64,000 nucleotides of DNA from Diploscapter coronatus. Its lineage: Eukaryota; Nematoda; Chromadorea; Rhabditida; Rhabditidae. A model generated the notes under the pieces. That model did no database searches, was not told the DNA's origin, and was given only the letters and a program-made list of their open reading frames with translations. Every line of letters starts with the position of its first letter. Position 1 is the first letter of the stretch. The position numbers were made by a program, and so were the translations under genes. The stretch lies in contig OZ038423.1 of NCBI GenBank assembly GCA_964036155.1, forward strand, positions 806,001 through 870,000. The letters run 5' to 3'. Positions 42,801 to 58,312 of the stretch are shown in pieces.

Positions 42801-45238
42801 TATATTAACCGGGGAAAAGATCGAAGTCAGTAGTTTTTTAGCAAATATCCAAAAATTACTTGCTCCAGGAAGAACCAGAACCCGACGTTATATTTTCCAC
42901 CATACCTCTGACTTTAGTTCTACTCTTTGTGATTCTATTCATGATACTTTGCTCTATCATCGGTATTTTTCATTATTTTATCTGTTGAATATTTTTTATT
43001 CCAGTCTCATTTTGGGAGCAATGGGACTATTTTACATCATTCTACTTCTTCTTCGTGTCACTGAGCACGATTGGGTCAGTTTTCAGGTTTCTTTAAAATA
43101 AGTTTAACAATTTTAGATTTGGCGATATTATACCCCAGCATCCGAAATATGCGTGTCGTGAGTTTTTGAATTTTTTTGCAACTTATATTTCAGTAAGTAT
43201 TCTCCTGAATCATTTTATTGAACTTATCCTGAAATATATGATTCTCTGAGGTAAATCTTATAAATTCAGTGCTATTCGGGCTTTACTTCATCGGTCTAGC
43301 GTTATTTTCGATGGTTTACGCTATCCTTCAAGTAAGTCGTTATTTGTTATTGCATAAAATATTCTTGTTTTCCAGGAAAGAGTCGAAAATAAATACATGT
43401 GGGCACTAACCTTGATCGATCAGATGTATTCTGAACCACAACAAACATGTGAGGTCGAAGTTCCCCCAACCGTCGAGGCAAAAATTTCCCTAGATCAGCC
43501 GAAGGATGAAGACTTCGAGAAGCCTAGGAGATTGCTCTGTAAAATTTTCGTTTTCTACTTACCTAAAGATATTTTTTCAGCCCACCAATTCGAGCCTCAG
43601 ACTTCAGTCAGGTTTCGGAATCGATTTGCTTCCGAGTCCCAGGAAAGCGTTTCAGTCGACAGGCCTAGCAGTGAATATCGATTTTCTGGTGGGGCAAAAT
43701 CGGGATTTCCTGGAAAACTCGGAATTTTAGTGCTCCTAACCCCCGGAGAGACTCCCAAGCCTCTTCCTCCAGCCTTGGGAGCCCTGATGGCATTTCGCTC
43801 GTCTCTGAAGAATAAGCAGCTAGTTCGATCTGATTCTTCCCTCAGCAAATTGACGCAGAGGTTCCCTTCATTGAACTTCCGCTGATTCCGAAGTTAATTC
43901 TTTCAGCTCTAAAAGGGAATTCGGAAATACTCCTTCTGCAAGCGAAAATCTGACTCCGAACGAGATGAGTTTGAGGTTCAAGCGTTCTTTTCTGGATTTA
44001 AAAAAAAAAAAAAAAACGACTTCAGCGCTCCTCCACTTTGGAACATTTTGGATGCTTCTCTAGCTTCTCCAGCCCTAACTACTCTTGGATCAGCTCAAGG
44101 TGCAGCTTCCACTTCAAGTTTAGGTTTGATCTCATTTTATCGGCCCCTTATATTCCACACCCACTTTTTTTCTTTTCCCCTACCTCCCTCTCCTACTCTC
44201 TCCTCAAAAAGTGGGTGTGGAATACAAAAGGTCATTTTTATGGGAATTAATACAAAATCAGTAAGCAAAACTATCCAGGATGACCTTTAAATTATAGCGG
44301 CACCAATTCGGCAAATTTAAAATTTTTTTAAAAATAAAGTTTAATATTTTTCCTACAAGAATTGCTGATGCCTAGACTAAAATACCCATTTTCTCAGAAT
44401 CAATCAAAAATTTGAATGAAAATAGGTCATTTGGTCAAAATTCAGCAACACAAAGTGAATAGGTGCCGCTATAATTATGGCTTATCCTGTAAATACTTAA
44501 ATTTAATTATGGTCTACTTTGTTAAATTTTTAGAAACTACTTTTATCAATTGGGTGCTTTTCGAATTTTTGAATCTCCGATTTTTAGCTGGTCGATTAGC
44601 GCCGTTATCTGTGATTGCTGAAGTCAGTGATGAGGATTCCCTTCTGACGAAGCATAGTTCGAAGCGAAAGGTTGATGTTTCCTTGATTTTCCCAGCAAAC
44701 GTTGCAACACCCGTTTCCCAGGACCTTTTTATAAAAAGAAATTCAGGGAATCCACCAGCTGGTGCGATTGGAAGCGGTTAAAAGTGAGGTCGGTACTTCT
44801 TCTGATTTAAAATCGCCTTCTCAAGACTCCTTGCCTGACGATAAATTCATGGAGGAATTGAATGTGAGTCCTGAATAAGTTTGATACTTAAAAGTTGGTC
44901 TTAAAATATGTAGATCTAGGCCTTTTATATTCTGTACCCACTTTTTGAGAAGATAGCAGGGGAAAATAAAAAAAGTGGGTGTGGGTGTGGAATACAATAG
45001 ACTGTAGATCTAGAAAAATCAGGCTTTCTTTCAGATAACCGAAGAGAGTCCCTGTTCTTTACCATCAGTTGATCCTGAGAGGCTCCAAGTTCCAGAAGGG
45101 CCTTCACAACCCCTTCCAAACAGGCTTAGGAGGCTTCCTGCTCAAGACATCCCATCACCAAGCCTAAATCCAGACTCGCCAAGTCAAATCCCGCTGCTAT
45201 CAATTCAACGTCCCTCAGAGATCACTGAAGAAGAATGA
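39860..45238 (+). CDS. Two-pore-domain (K2P/TWK) potassium channel
   Basis: Leak potassium channel. Exon 39860-39989 (DNKLPTDIQHYSLPNLLRSQ...) joins in phase to TM1 (LGLKYLLMTWIILGYGLLGG, from 40254). P1 is split by an intron exactly in the filter: FYAATIFTTIG (to 42118) and YGNLTCKTTYGRL (42533), so filter 1 is TIGYG. TM2 and a cytoplasmic loop follow (RCWVRSWKMRRTNTIESVST), then TM3 (IPLTLVLLFVILFMILCSII), filter 2 TIGFGD split at about 43077-43117, and TM4 (LFGLYFIGLALFSMVYAILQ, ERVENKYMWALTLID). The rest is a long Ser/Pro-rich cytosolic tail over several exons, ending RPSEITEEE at 45238. The extracellular-cap exon near 41857 (TTKLAASKYATILSKQI, with a possible NCS glycosylation site) fits the following exon but not the preceding phase, so that join is unresolved. 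Two GTCAGT donors are needed. The exact TWK number is unknown. Confidence 0.9.
40407..40600. repeat. Direct repeat unit containing tRNA-Ile copy 1
   Basis: Matches 41355-41550. The shared part begins AAATTTGTCAAAAATGATTT, spans the tRNA, and ends about 50 bp beyond it (GGTCAGAGAAAGGGTACAGG). Small indels distinguish the flanks. Confidence 0.85.
40472..40545 (-). tRNA. tRNA-Ile(AAU), copy 1
   Basis: 74-nt cloverleaf read by eye: acceptor TCCCTCA/TGGGGGA, D arm GCTCAGTTGGTTAGAGC, anticodon stem TCGTG/CGCGA around loop CTAATAA (anticodon AAT), T arm CTAGGTTCGAGACCTAG, discriminator A, no intron. Internal A and B box promoters are intact. It lies antisense inside a K2P channel intron. Confidence 0.95.
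40732..41225. repeat. Large inverted-repeat element between the two tRNA genes
   Basis: The left arm (about 40732-40905, starting CCAGAGCTGTCCAGAAACAA) is matched in reverse complement by the right arm (about 41055-41225, which reads CAGGACTGTCCAGAAACAAA on the other strand). Arms are roughly 170 bp and nearly identical, with a spacer of about 150 bp that repeats part of the arm motif. No transposase; foldback/MITE-like. It lies within the same K2P intron. Confidence 0.88.
41290..41351. repeat. Short GC-rich hairpin
   Basis: CTTGGGA ... CCACCGCA, loop CGCGCAGT, TGCGGTGG ... TTCCCAAG. The inner stem is 8 perfect GC-rich pairs and the outer stem about 7 pairs, with an internal bulge. Possible structured RNA or element remnant. 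Confidence 0.5.
41355..41550. repeat. Direct repeat unit containing tRNA-Ile copy 2
   Basis: Second copy of the tRNA-bearing duplication, with an extra A-run before the tRNA. Confidence 0.85.
41424..41497 (-). tRNA. tRNA-Ile(AAU), copy 2
   Basis: Identical in sequence to the copy at 40472-40545 and in the same orientation. About 60 bp of flanking DNA on each side is also shared with small differences, showing a local segmental duplication. Functional by all visible cloverleaf features. Confidence 0.95.
44143..44231. repeat. Family-7 hairpin (K2P intron)
   Basis: TATTCCACACCCACTTTTTT ... AAAAAGTGGGTGTGGAATAC with a pyrimidine-rich loop. Confidence 0.88.
44271..44492. repeat. Inverted-repeat element (K2P intron)
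   Basis: Ends CCAGGATGACCTTTAAATTA and, on the other strand, ACAGGATAAGCCATAATTAT; both continue into ATTATAGCGGCACC. It lies in tandem with the family-7 hairpin in one intron. Confidence 0.8.
44911..45013. repeat. Family-7 hairpin (K2P intron)
   Basis: TTTTATATTCTGTACCCACT ... GTGGGTGTGGAATACAATAG, flanked on both sides by the same 10 bp GTAGATCTAG. Confidence 0.85.
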
Positions 45239-45446
45239 TTTTGACGAAAAACCCTAATCTTATTGAAACCGGTAACTCGTACAATTTGAATAAGTTTATT
45301 GTTTGGGGAATAAATTATATGCGAATCATTGGTATTTACAAGTTTAATTCTATGGAATGGTCTAAAAATTTGAGTCTAGAAATACACGTTTCTCTAAAAA
45401 AAAAAGTCCTGGAAGAACTTTTAAACTTGGAACTTGAGATTCGAAT
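45239..45446. other. Convergent 3' ends of the K2P channel and the SIM protein gene
   Basis: The plus-strand channel stops at 45238 and the minus-strand gene stops at 45447, leaving 208 bp for two tail-to-tail 3' UTRs. No other feature seen. Confidence 0.6.
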
Positions 45447-48294
45447 TTAATATTCATCGTCGGACTCAATCAACTGCTGCTCGTCTTTGTGGCGTTTCGC
45501 GACTTTGGTCATTCGGTCGACTTTTTGCTTCTGAAAATTTCTCCATAAATTAAGAAAAATGAAAATAATTAACCGTATTATGCAGAATATTGTTCTTCTT
45601 CTTGGATTTTTCCTGGATTTCTTTTACGATATCTTTCTCAATTTGATCGGACGATTTATTCTCAGAGCTTGGACTCCGGAAGGGTGATAGTTTTCGGACT
45701 ACTTGAGTTACCTGAACTTTTTCCCTATTTAAACAAATCTGGAAAGTCGAACCTTTTTCAAATTGCCATTCGATTTTTCGGTACCTGATCGATTTTTCAG
45801 CTTTTCTTGTAGTGAATCAGAGAATATCGAGGTCTAAATTATATAACTTTTTAAAAAATCTTAACCATTTCAATTATTCACTTTCAATCTCATAATTCAA
45901 CGCTGACTTCTAATTCTTTCGAGAAATTTCACTTTTTCTTTCAAGTGCCATCAATTTTTTCGGCTAGAGAGCCGTCGTCAGTAAGTAAACATATTGAATC
46001 GGTTTTGCAGAAATTCCGCAAATTCTTGAAAATCGAAACTTGTCTCATTTCCCAGGCAAAAATTAAAGGATCATTTAGAAATCTTACAAGAAAAACATAA
46101 GAAATTTTAGAAAATATCATTTTCCTTATTATTTTTCAAGCGTTAAAACTTGTTCTCTGCCATTTTTTCAATAGGAAAAAGCTGTTTTCAGGTAACCTAA
46201 TATCATTCCAAATAAATTGCATCATATCCTAAAATAGGCAAAAAAAAACTAAAAATTGCATTACCTTTATCCAATCATCTTCGGAAATAACGATAATCGG
46301 CGGATTTTGTGATAGGTTATTATCCTTCGCCATTGTTGAATTATTGTTATTCGAATTTGAATTTGACGGTTCGATCGTTAACGTATTCGTCAATGTTAGT
46401 GAAGGTTCACCTGAAACTTGCAATAATTTAAAATTAAATATTATGACCATTTAAGGAGGTAGATACTGCGCATACTCTTTGCGACCCGCTTTCGCACGAG
46501 TCATGCCCCTCTCTTTCCTCACGCTATTTTCTTCTCTTTCGTCTCTTCAAAGCACATACTATTTTGGGAGGTGTTGATCCTAGGAGAGGGGAGTTGCAAA
46601 GAGTGCAATATCTATCTTCTCACATTCTACAAGAATTATTCTTGAACAGAATAATACCTTTATGCTATTATAAGACGATATTTTATGAAAGTTTTTAAAT
46701 TTCAATATATAAAATTACAAAGTTTAATTTAATAATCCAAAGAAGGATCAAAGATGGTATTTATTGAAAATATGACTGAAGTTGCAGTATATTAATTTAA
46801 AAGTAAATTTTAGGGAAATCTTAATATTTAGAATTATAAGATAGTAAAGATTCCAGTCTTAAACATCCAGAAGAGATCAAATATAGGCTTTTCTCGCAGA
46901 TATTATTGTTGATGCCCAAATCTGGGAGGTATGCAAAGTGATGCACGCAGTTATAGTGATTAGAAAATCGACAAGTAACACGCAAAAATGAGAGACTGGC
47001 TCTAAAATCGCTACTTTCTCATCTCGTTTTCGACATTTTCAATCTCCGAGATTTCGGCATCAACAATATTTGGAGTTACGGAATTTACACTAGCGCGTGT
47101 AGTACAAAATGAGACCGAATAACTATAACTCCAGAATGGATGACAAATACAAAAGCACACAGAAAAATTCTCGCTTTCTTTGCGCAAAAATATGAGCGTC
47201 TCTCTTTGAGAAAAACATCAGTAACAACACTTTTGTGAAGAATGGAACGGGACTGGTTCTGATAAATACCGATTGTTATGTAGTTGGACTAGAATACGTT
47301 GCAACTTATAATCACTTCATAGAATAACTGAATGAGTTAAGATATAGAAAATTAGAGAAGAATTTTGTTGAAGCGCTTTGAATAATTGTTGGATAGATTA
47401 TTTTCGAATTGTTGTTCGGTTGGAACATTGCTTATTTTGAATTTTCAGTTATCAGATCTATTGAAACATACCATGAATATTTGCCAATAGTTGTGATAAG
47501 ATGACATTAGAAACTATGTGATTATTGGATAAGTTGGCAAATTTTACACATTACAAATGACGAAATAAATTTCAGTATATGTAGGTAATTAGCATAAACG
47601 GAGGAAAATTTGCAAAATTTACCGAGTTCCTCCCGATTTGTCGAGTACTCAATTAGGCGCTGTTTTCTTCCCCCATGAGGAAGTAACTTCGACGAAATGT
47701 GATGGGCTAGTGACGTCATCTTGCACCTAAATTGGAAATATCTCATCTTATGTTAATACATATAAAATTAAACCCAGCCTTTATACGTCATTCGATATTT
47801 GAGTCAAGAAAAATGATGTGCTTCAAGTCGAGGAAAGTGTTCGAAATCGGAAATGTACAAGAAGTACTCGACGTGTAAGTGAAATTCGAAGACGATTCTT
47901 TTCATTTTACTTCGCTGAGAGATCGTTGAAAAGAGAGATGAAAAAGAAAGAGAGGGAGAGAAAGAAAAGATGATGTAAAAATGGGAGAGGGAAAAAGTAT
48001 CAGAAAGCGAAAAAGCCAGGGAACGGTTCAAACCAACGAAGGAAAATACGTCAATGAATACAAATAGCCTGAGGGAGAATCAAAGTGGAAATAGTACGGG
48101 AAAAGGTGGATAAAATGAGCTAGAGGGGGGAAGATAGTATAGGAAAAGATGGAGAAGAAAAAATTAGAAAATAGAAATAGTGTGCATTTTTCAGAGAAGA
48201 AAACAGGAACCCTTTCTCTGACTGACTCACTAACTTGCTGTTGTCGTTCATTCGAAGGATCAGACTCGAATCGATTTTTCGCGTAGGCTGCTGC
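45447..48294 (-). CDS. Unrecognised protein with a SUMO-interaction-like motif; N-terminus not found
   Basis: Assembled from exons whose phases agree. 48227-48294 gives AAAYAKNRFESDPSNERQQQ then VS (donor GTCAGT). 47623-47726 (104 nt) gives CKMTSLAHHISSKLLPHGGR then KQRLIEYSTNREEL and a split Gly. 46265-46410 (146 nt) gives GEPSLTLTNTLTIEPSNSNS, then MAKDNNLSQNPPIIVISEDD then WIK. About 45755-45833 gives TSIFSDSLQEKLKNRSGTEK. About 45575-45708 gives VTQVVRKLSPFRSPSSENKS, and the last exon gives QKQKVDRMTKVAKRHKDEQQ then LIESDDEY. PPIIVISEDDW is a textbook SIM (hydrophobic run followed by acids). The rest is Lys/Ser-rich and predicted disordered, so probably nuclear. A possible 22-nt upstream exon lies at 48657-48678. 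A shorter model starting at the Met at 46333 cannot be excluded. Confidence 0.6.
46459..46620. repeat. Inverted-repeat element (SIM gene intron)
   Basis: GTAGATACTGCGCATACTCT, TTGCGAC ... GTTGCAAAGAGTGCAATATC; arms of about 28 bp. Confidence 0.8.
46904..47070. repeat. Family-2 inverted-repeat element (SIM gene intron)
   Basis: TATTGTTGATGCCCAAATCT ... GAGATTTCGGCATCAACAAT. Confidence 0.9.
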
Positions 48295-49374
48295 CTGCAA
48301 AAATAATGTGATCTCGGCTGAGACTTCGAGCACTAATTCGGCACTTTTTTTTATAGCGCGTAAAAGCTACAATTTCCTTGGCAAATTACGTAGTTAGACA
48401 AAAGAGGTAAAAATAGTTAGTTTAACTAACGTAACGTTCATTTCTGTAGCGTTATAAAAATACTAACGCTACAAAATAGCATTAATGGTTAATCCTAATT
48501 TCGTTCCTAAAGAATCGGTTAAATGAGATATGAGCCTATTGAACCTGAACCGACATTTTTCCTTTCTCTGTCTAGACTTCTCTCGAAATTCGATGCTCCC
48601 TAACTTCGTCTGCTTCTTTTCCCACTCAATTTTCTTTATTATTTCTCCTTCTTTACCTATGGCTCGCAGGGCTTCTGCCTGAACGAAGGTAAACACGCCA
48701 GGTAACGAGAAATATGTGGGGCCCGAGTGAGAAATTTCGAAGAAATAGGGGAAAGTTCAAATTTTAAGGAAAAGTGCAAATTTGCTTTAAATTTGAAAAA
48801 TTTTGATAGGTGAAAGTTGAAATGTACGTTTCAAGATAACGCTTATAAAATATATGAACTTCCTGGTTGTACCTTATGAGTGCAATTGAAAATATCAAAA
48901 TTTCCGCTTAAAAGCACTAATGAGATCAGGCATATTCGTTTTTCATTAAATTCCAAGAAAAATGTCGACATTTTCAACCTATCTACAGACGCTGGGACGT
49001 TTTTCACCGCAAAAATTGTAATCATTTCTCGTCCCATTATTAAGGATAGTAATTCAAACGCTGATTGGAACAATTCACGCCCCACATAAAGGAGGATATT
49101 TGCGGTGGAAAACGTTCAAACGTTTGCTTATCTAAAGAGTAGCTCGGGTTATCAGTCACGTATCGTAAATCATCGATAAAACTGTAATCCTTCGTATTTC
49201 AGCATTCATTTGACTCTTTGTTGGGGTCCATAAACTCGGTGAGAACAAAGAAAGCCTGATTGACTTGGATATTGGGTTAGGTAAAATGGATAGGTAAGAA
49301 GCAGCTGTTCGGAATATAACTTATCCAAACACATTAAGAAAGGATCATTTACAGGTCAATTGACTCTTATCATT

Positions 49375-49533
49375 TATTGTTGAGCCTGAAATCTGGGATG
49401 CGCGTGCAAAGTGGTGCAGCTATCTTTAGTGGCTAGAAACTCGAGAAATAGGACGCGAAAAGGAGAGACTGGCCTAAGATCGTTTCTTTCTTCCACCTCA
49501 TTTTCGGCCTACCAGATTTCAATCACCAACAAT
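49375..49533. repeat. Family-2 inverted-repeat element (intergenic)
   Basis: TTATTGTTGAGCCTGAAATC ... CCAGATTTCAATCACCAACA; the most diverged copy. Confidence 0.83.
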
Positions 49534-49727
49534 AGTAGCTATAGTTATGTGATACGAGTTAATTCAATAGTTCAAGGATGATGACATGATCTAAATTGAA
49601 ACTTATTTAGTTTACTAAATATGCCATTATGCGATTATTCTTTGAACCATCGCATGTAATGGCCCTCTGAGATGTTGAAACCTATGGAATAATTTGAAAT
49701 TTTTTCAAAGCACTGTCCAAACTAGGA

Positions 49728-49815
49728 CTGTCGACAAAGAACTTGCTGAGGGATGTTTATAAATGCTCATCATATGATAAAGCATGGGAGGGAAAAAAGT
49801 GGTTATGATGTCGCG
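49728..49815. repeat. Dispersed repeat, copy A
   Basis: Matches 62516-62620 in direct orientation over about 85 bp (GTCGACAAAGAACT ... GAAAAAAGTGGTTATGAT). Confidence 0.85.
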
Positions 49816-49902
49816 TATGTTATACAAGGTGAAAATTTAACTCTGCCTACAGCCCTAACTGTCCTATCTGTTGATTGTGGAGAGTTATTTTAAATCTATC
49901 AT

Positions 49903-50107
49903 GCTCAGACCTAGGGAGGACGAGATCGCCAGAAACAGCCCTTACGATCTATCCATCCAGAGTTTTTTTTATTAACAAACTCCCATTTCTAGATGCTAAT
50001 AGTCTAAATTTTCACTAATGTGACCGGATATTATAACTGATTTCATTCGTGCGACCTACTCCTTATAGTTTACTTTCGTCTGACGAAAGTGCTCCCCAGG
50101 TCTGATC
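49903..50107. repeat. Family-4 element
   Basis: CAGACCTAGGGAGGACGAGA ... TCTGACGAAAGTGCTCCCCA; ends 60 bp before the mariner. Confidence 0.82.
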
Positions 50108-50168
50108 ATGCTGAAGCTTTAAACTCTTTTTTAATTTGAAAATTCGTTTATTAATCACAAGTTTTTTA

Positions 50169-51097
50169 CAGGGTGCGAGGAAAGTTCGTGTGCACTTTTA
50201 AAATTTATTTTTAGCAACAAATAACAACAAAATAACAGGGTTACTTGGGCTCAAAATGTCCGCCATTAGCAGCCACACATTTTCTCAGGCGTTTCGGAAA
50301 TTCGTCGACGATTTTAGAGATCATTTCCATCGGAATCTCGGCCCATGCCTTTTTCAAACTTCGCTTCAGAGATTTGATCAAGATATGAGGCTCCGCGCAT
50401 GCCTTGGACTCCAGGATGCCCAAAATGAAGAAGTCCATAAGATTGAGCTCCGGAGAGTTCAATGCCACTCGTCTAGAGCAGAAATTGAAAGAAAAACTCG
50501 AAAAGAAACCAACGCCGATTTTTTGCCAATTGTGTTTTTGCTCGATATCGAACTACTTCTCATCGCTGAAAGAAGATCATGCGATGGCGACCGGCAGCGA
50601 AGCGTCAGAGCAATTTCTTGTATTGAGCGACTCTCTTGGTCTTCATTTCGTCGATTAGGAAGTACATTTCGACTCCTTTTCAAGATTTTAGGCCAATATC
50701 CTTGAGAATCTTTCTGACTGACCAATTGGAGATTCCGACTTCTTTGCCCAACTTTCTGGTGAAATTCTTTCGACTTCTGGAGTTTCTGGCGATTCGACTG
50801 AGAATCTTCTGTCGATTAGCAGCTGTATTGGCGGTTTTCGGACGGCCGGAGCGAGGGCGATCGTCGTTAGATCTGGTTTCTTGACATCGCTTGTTCGCCT
50901 TGCGAAAAGTGTTACGGTGTATGTCCAGAAGACGTTCAATTTCTGTCGCTCCTTTACCTTACTCATTTAGCTTTATGATTGCAGAACGTCAATTAGACCT
51001 CTAAGTTTATAATTATAGATAAAATAAACAAATAAAAAAAGAAAAAAATAATTTAAGCACAAATGAAACAGTGCACACGAACTTTCCTCGCACCCTG
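50169..51097. mobile_element. Internally deleted mariner element (Tc1/mariner superfamily)
   Basis: Inverted terminal repeats of about 30 bp (CAGGGTGCGAGGAAAGTTCG, then TGTGCACT) at both ends, flanked by TA dinucleotides (50167-50168 and 51098-51099) as expected for TA target-site duplication. The total of 929 bp is shorter than an intact mariner (about 1.3 kb). It sits between the SIM gene and vab-15. Confidence 0.93.
50241..50990 (-). pseudogene. Mariner transposase remnant
   Basis: Frameshifted and stop-containing. The N-terminal DNA-binding region (RPRSGRPKTANTAANRQKI and LGKEVGISNWSVRKILKDIG) is recognisable near 50870-50700. The C-terminal end is an open frame at 50241-50468 (NSPELNLMDFFILG ... 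FPKRLRKCVAANGGHFEPK). The central catalytic region, including the first catalytic aspartates, is missing or degenerate. It cannot encode a working transposase. Confidence 0.9.
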
Positions 51098-51878
51098 TAC
51101 AATGTCAAATTTTCGAAGAAAACAAATGCAACACTGCTTGAAATGACTAGATTTTATTTTAAAAATTAAATTACAATTCAAACTTCGTCAGTCCACATTT
51201 TCTTTAATGGGAATTAACAAATAAATGGAAGATTTGCGGGAAGTGGGTCGTAAAATTCGAATGAATAATGGCTTGGAAAATCGGCTATTATCAAATTGAA
51301 CACTCTGTGTTTTTCGCTATCTTTGAACATAGAAAAGTTAGAAACAAAGAGGAAATAGTAATGTAAGAATGAATGAAAAAATTGGGTAATGATCTTGTGA
51401 ATTGGCGGAAAATGAGCGGAACGGGAAATCGTAAACCAATCAAATAAAATTATGTCTGAGAATCCGATCATAATTGACTTGCTTCAGAATTTAAAAAATA
51501 AATTTCTGAAAGGTTCTACAATAAAAAAACTTTAACAACAAAAATTCAATGAATTAAAAGGTAGTTCTGATGAAATGTTATGGGACAAGATTAAGAAATA
51601 AAGAGATCCAAGATGTGCTTGAATTCTGCAGATAAAGTAAGAAAAATCGACTCGTATAGATCAGAGAAATAAACGTCATAAAACTGTTAAGCATAGAGCC
51701 ACAACGTTGAGATTCATGGAATGTCGAAGTTTCGGTAAAAGTCTATCTTTCGGAGATTAAAATCTCAATCTTCATTTCTATTGTTCATATGCAACATTTT
51801 CGAAAGATAAACTTGAAGCAATTTTAGTAAAAATACAAGGCTACTTCGTTAGCCACTAGACTACGATGTCAGTCTTTG

Positions 51879-56350
<4,472 letters not shown>

Positions 56351-57001
56351 CGCAGCTCCTAAAACGACTACTTTTAGTCTGACCCGAGCGTAACCACACG
56401 CTGGCTGCGAAAATTACAAAACGAAGTAATTTGAAGTGCCTAGAAATTATCATCATTACCCACTATGTGTCATTAGCGCGGAAAATGATGCGCCATAAAA
56501 GCTCCGAGAAATAGTATTTTACATAAAGAAAGAATAGAGAAAACGAAACAATGAATTAAGCGCCCCGTCCAAAATTGGGAAGGCTCTAACAATTTCTTAA
56601 TTTGAAGAAAGAGCCAATTTCCTTTTCGCCTAGGCCTATATCACTTTAATTTGACACACACTTTTGGCAACCAAAAGTCTCTAGTCCTATGATTAAAGAT
56701 AGGCCTTGAAAAATGACTATGGTAACTTTAAATTCTCTGCGTATATGATTATTTGATGTGCTTAATGACACCAGAGTAAATACCGAAATGTTGTAAATTA
56801 AGCACACACACGTGAGGGCCGCTAATGAATTAATTTAGAATTTAACTTGATTTGATGAAACAAACTTTCGCAGGCCAATTCAGTACAATTCCATCGTAAT
56901 CTGAGAATGATTGGCATGCGTTACGGGAGTTTAGAAGTTTAGGAAAAACAGTTTAAAGTGATGCCTTTTCATGTCGTAGCCAAACATTCAAATATTCAAA
57001 C

Positions 57002-57112
57002 GGCTATTTGGAAACCTCAAGCCATGCGAAATAGGGTGAGGGGGGTGGTAGGGAAAACGACTCTTCTCACACTATCTCATATGGGTTGAGAGCTTGAGGC
57101 TTCCAAGTTGCC
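57002..57112. repeat. Family-1 element, short subtype (intergenic)
   Basis: GGCTATTTGGAAACCTCAAG ... CTTGAGGCTTCCAAGTTGCC, a close-to-perfect hairpin. Confidence 0.9.
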
Positions 57113-58182
57113 ATCTCAAACAGATCCTATAAGTTATAAAAGTTTTCTCTCAGAATAGTATGTGCCTTCAAATGGATGAATAAAAATTTGCTTCGAAGCA
57201 TTCCTTTTATACCTCCCAAAAATAATTGCTGAACTAGATACTGTTTAGATCAAATTATATGACGATTTGAAACTCTAGTAACTCAAAAATGATGCATTAT
57301 TTTCTACAAAATAGCTCGTGGCTCTAGAAATTTTGCAATTTTCACTACCCACCCCCATAGGTCGACATTTTCGAAATTTGCGCATTTGCGTCAAACCCGG
57401 GAACTTTCCAGCTCAAATAGCTCAAAAGTAGTGTAATTGTGCGATAATTTTGACCTGACGATATGCAGAATTAATAAATTTAATGAAACTAAGCTATATG
57501 AGCGAAAATTGAAAATTTTCGTATAAAACTCATTTTTGTCGTCCAGAAAAATTCCACTTCCTTTGACATTTGCTAGGCATAATTATCACATACATGAGAA
57601 GACAATTTCGCTAATAAAAAAGTTTTTAAGCGATCAAAGTGCCAAATATTTCATATACACAATTAAGCATACTGTAATTGGTGTACCTATGAAATTTCAT
57701 ATATAATGGATGGAAAATAATATGGTCCGTTAAAAACGCTTGATAATTAACACCCTAAAGTGTGCGGAAGTCTAGATTTCACCGCACACCGGATAACGAA
57801 TAATGATCTTATATTATGCCAGATTTTGCCTAGCTTCCTGCTGCCTCTTAAATTTCAGTTGTCTTTAGATGGAATATCTTCTAGTCTCTCAAAATTAAGC
57901 GCTATTTCCTTGCTACCAGATTTGGACCGCGCGCTTCCCCGCTAAATTGCTTAGCAAACAATCGTCAAATCATCATCAAGCGCGTTAAGATATAAGATTG
58001 AGCATTAGGCGCGTCAATAAGGATATAAAGATTACGGTATCTTTGCAGATGCGTTAGAAAATTGATAGACGAAATTGGAATTTTATGGGCTATAAAATAG
58101 CGATTTTTAGATAATTAATAATTAGCTCTAATTAAATTGGGATAATTAGGAAAAAGAGAATGCAACGGTTATAATTAAATCG

Positions 58183-58312
58183 GGCCTCTCACACTTTTTA
58201 CCCCCGTTTTCTGGAAACTAGCAGGGGAAAGAGAAAAAAAAAATGCGAGTAAAAGGTACGAGAGGGCAAGGGTAGCTTAGGGGGTAAAAAATACAAGAGA
58301 CTAACCCTAAGA
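58183..58312. repeat. Family-7-like hairpin (intergenic)
   Basis: CCTCTCACACTTTTTACCCC ... GGGGTAAAAAATACAAGAG; shares AGCAGGGGAAA with the copy at 44911. Confidence 0.65.

Larger units (their letters stand above)
48295..50168. other. Interval upstream of the SIM gene
   Basis: Should contain the missing 5' exon(s). It holds a family-2 element (49375-49533), one copy of a dispersed repeat (49728-49815), most of a family-4 element (49903-50107) and an exon-like segment at about 49201-49258 readable on either strand. Confidence 0.4.
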
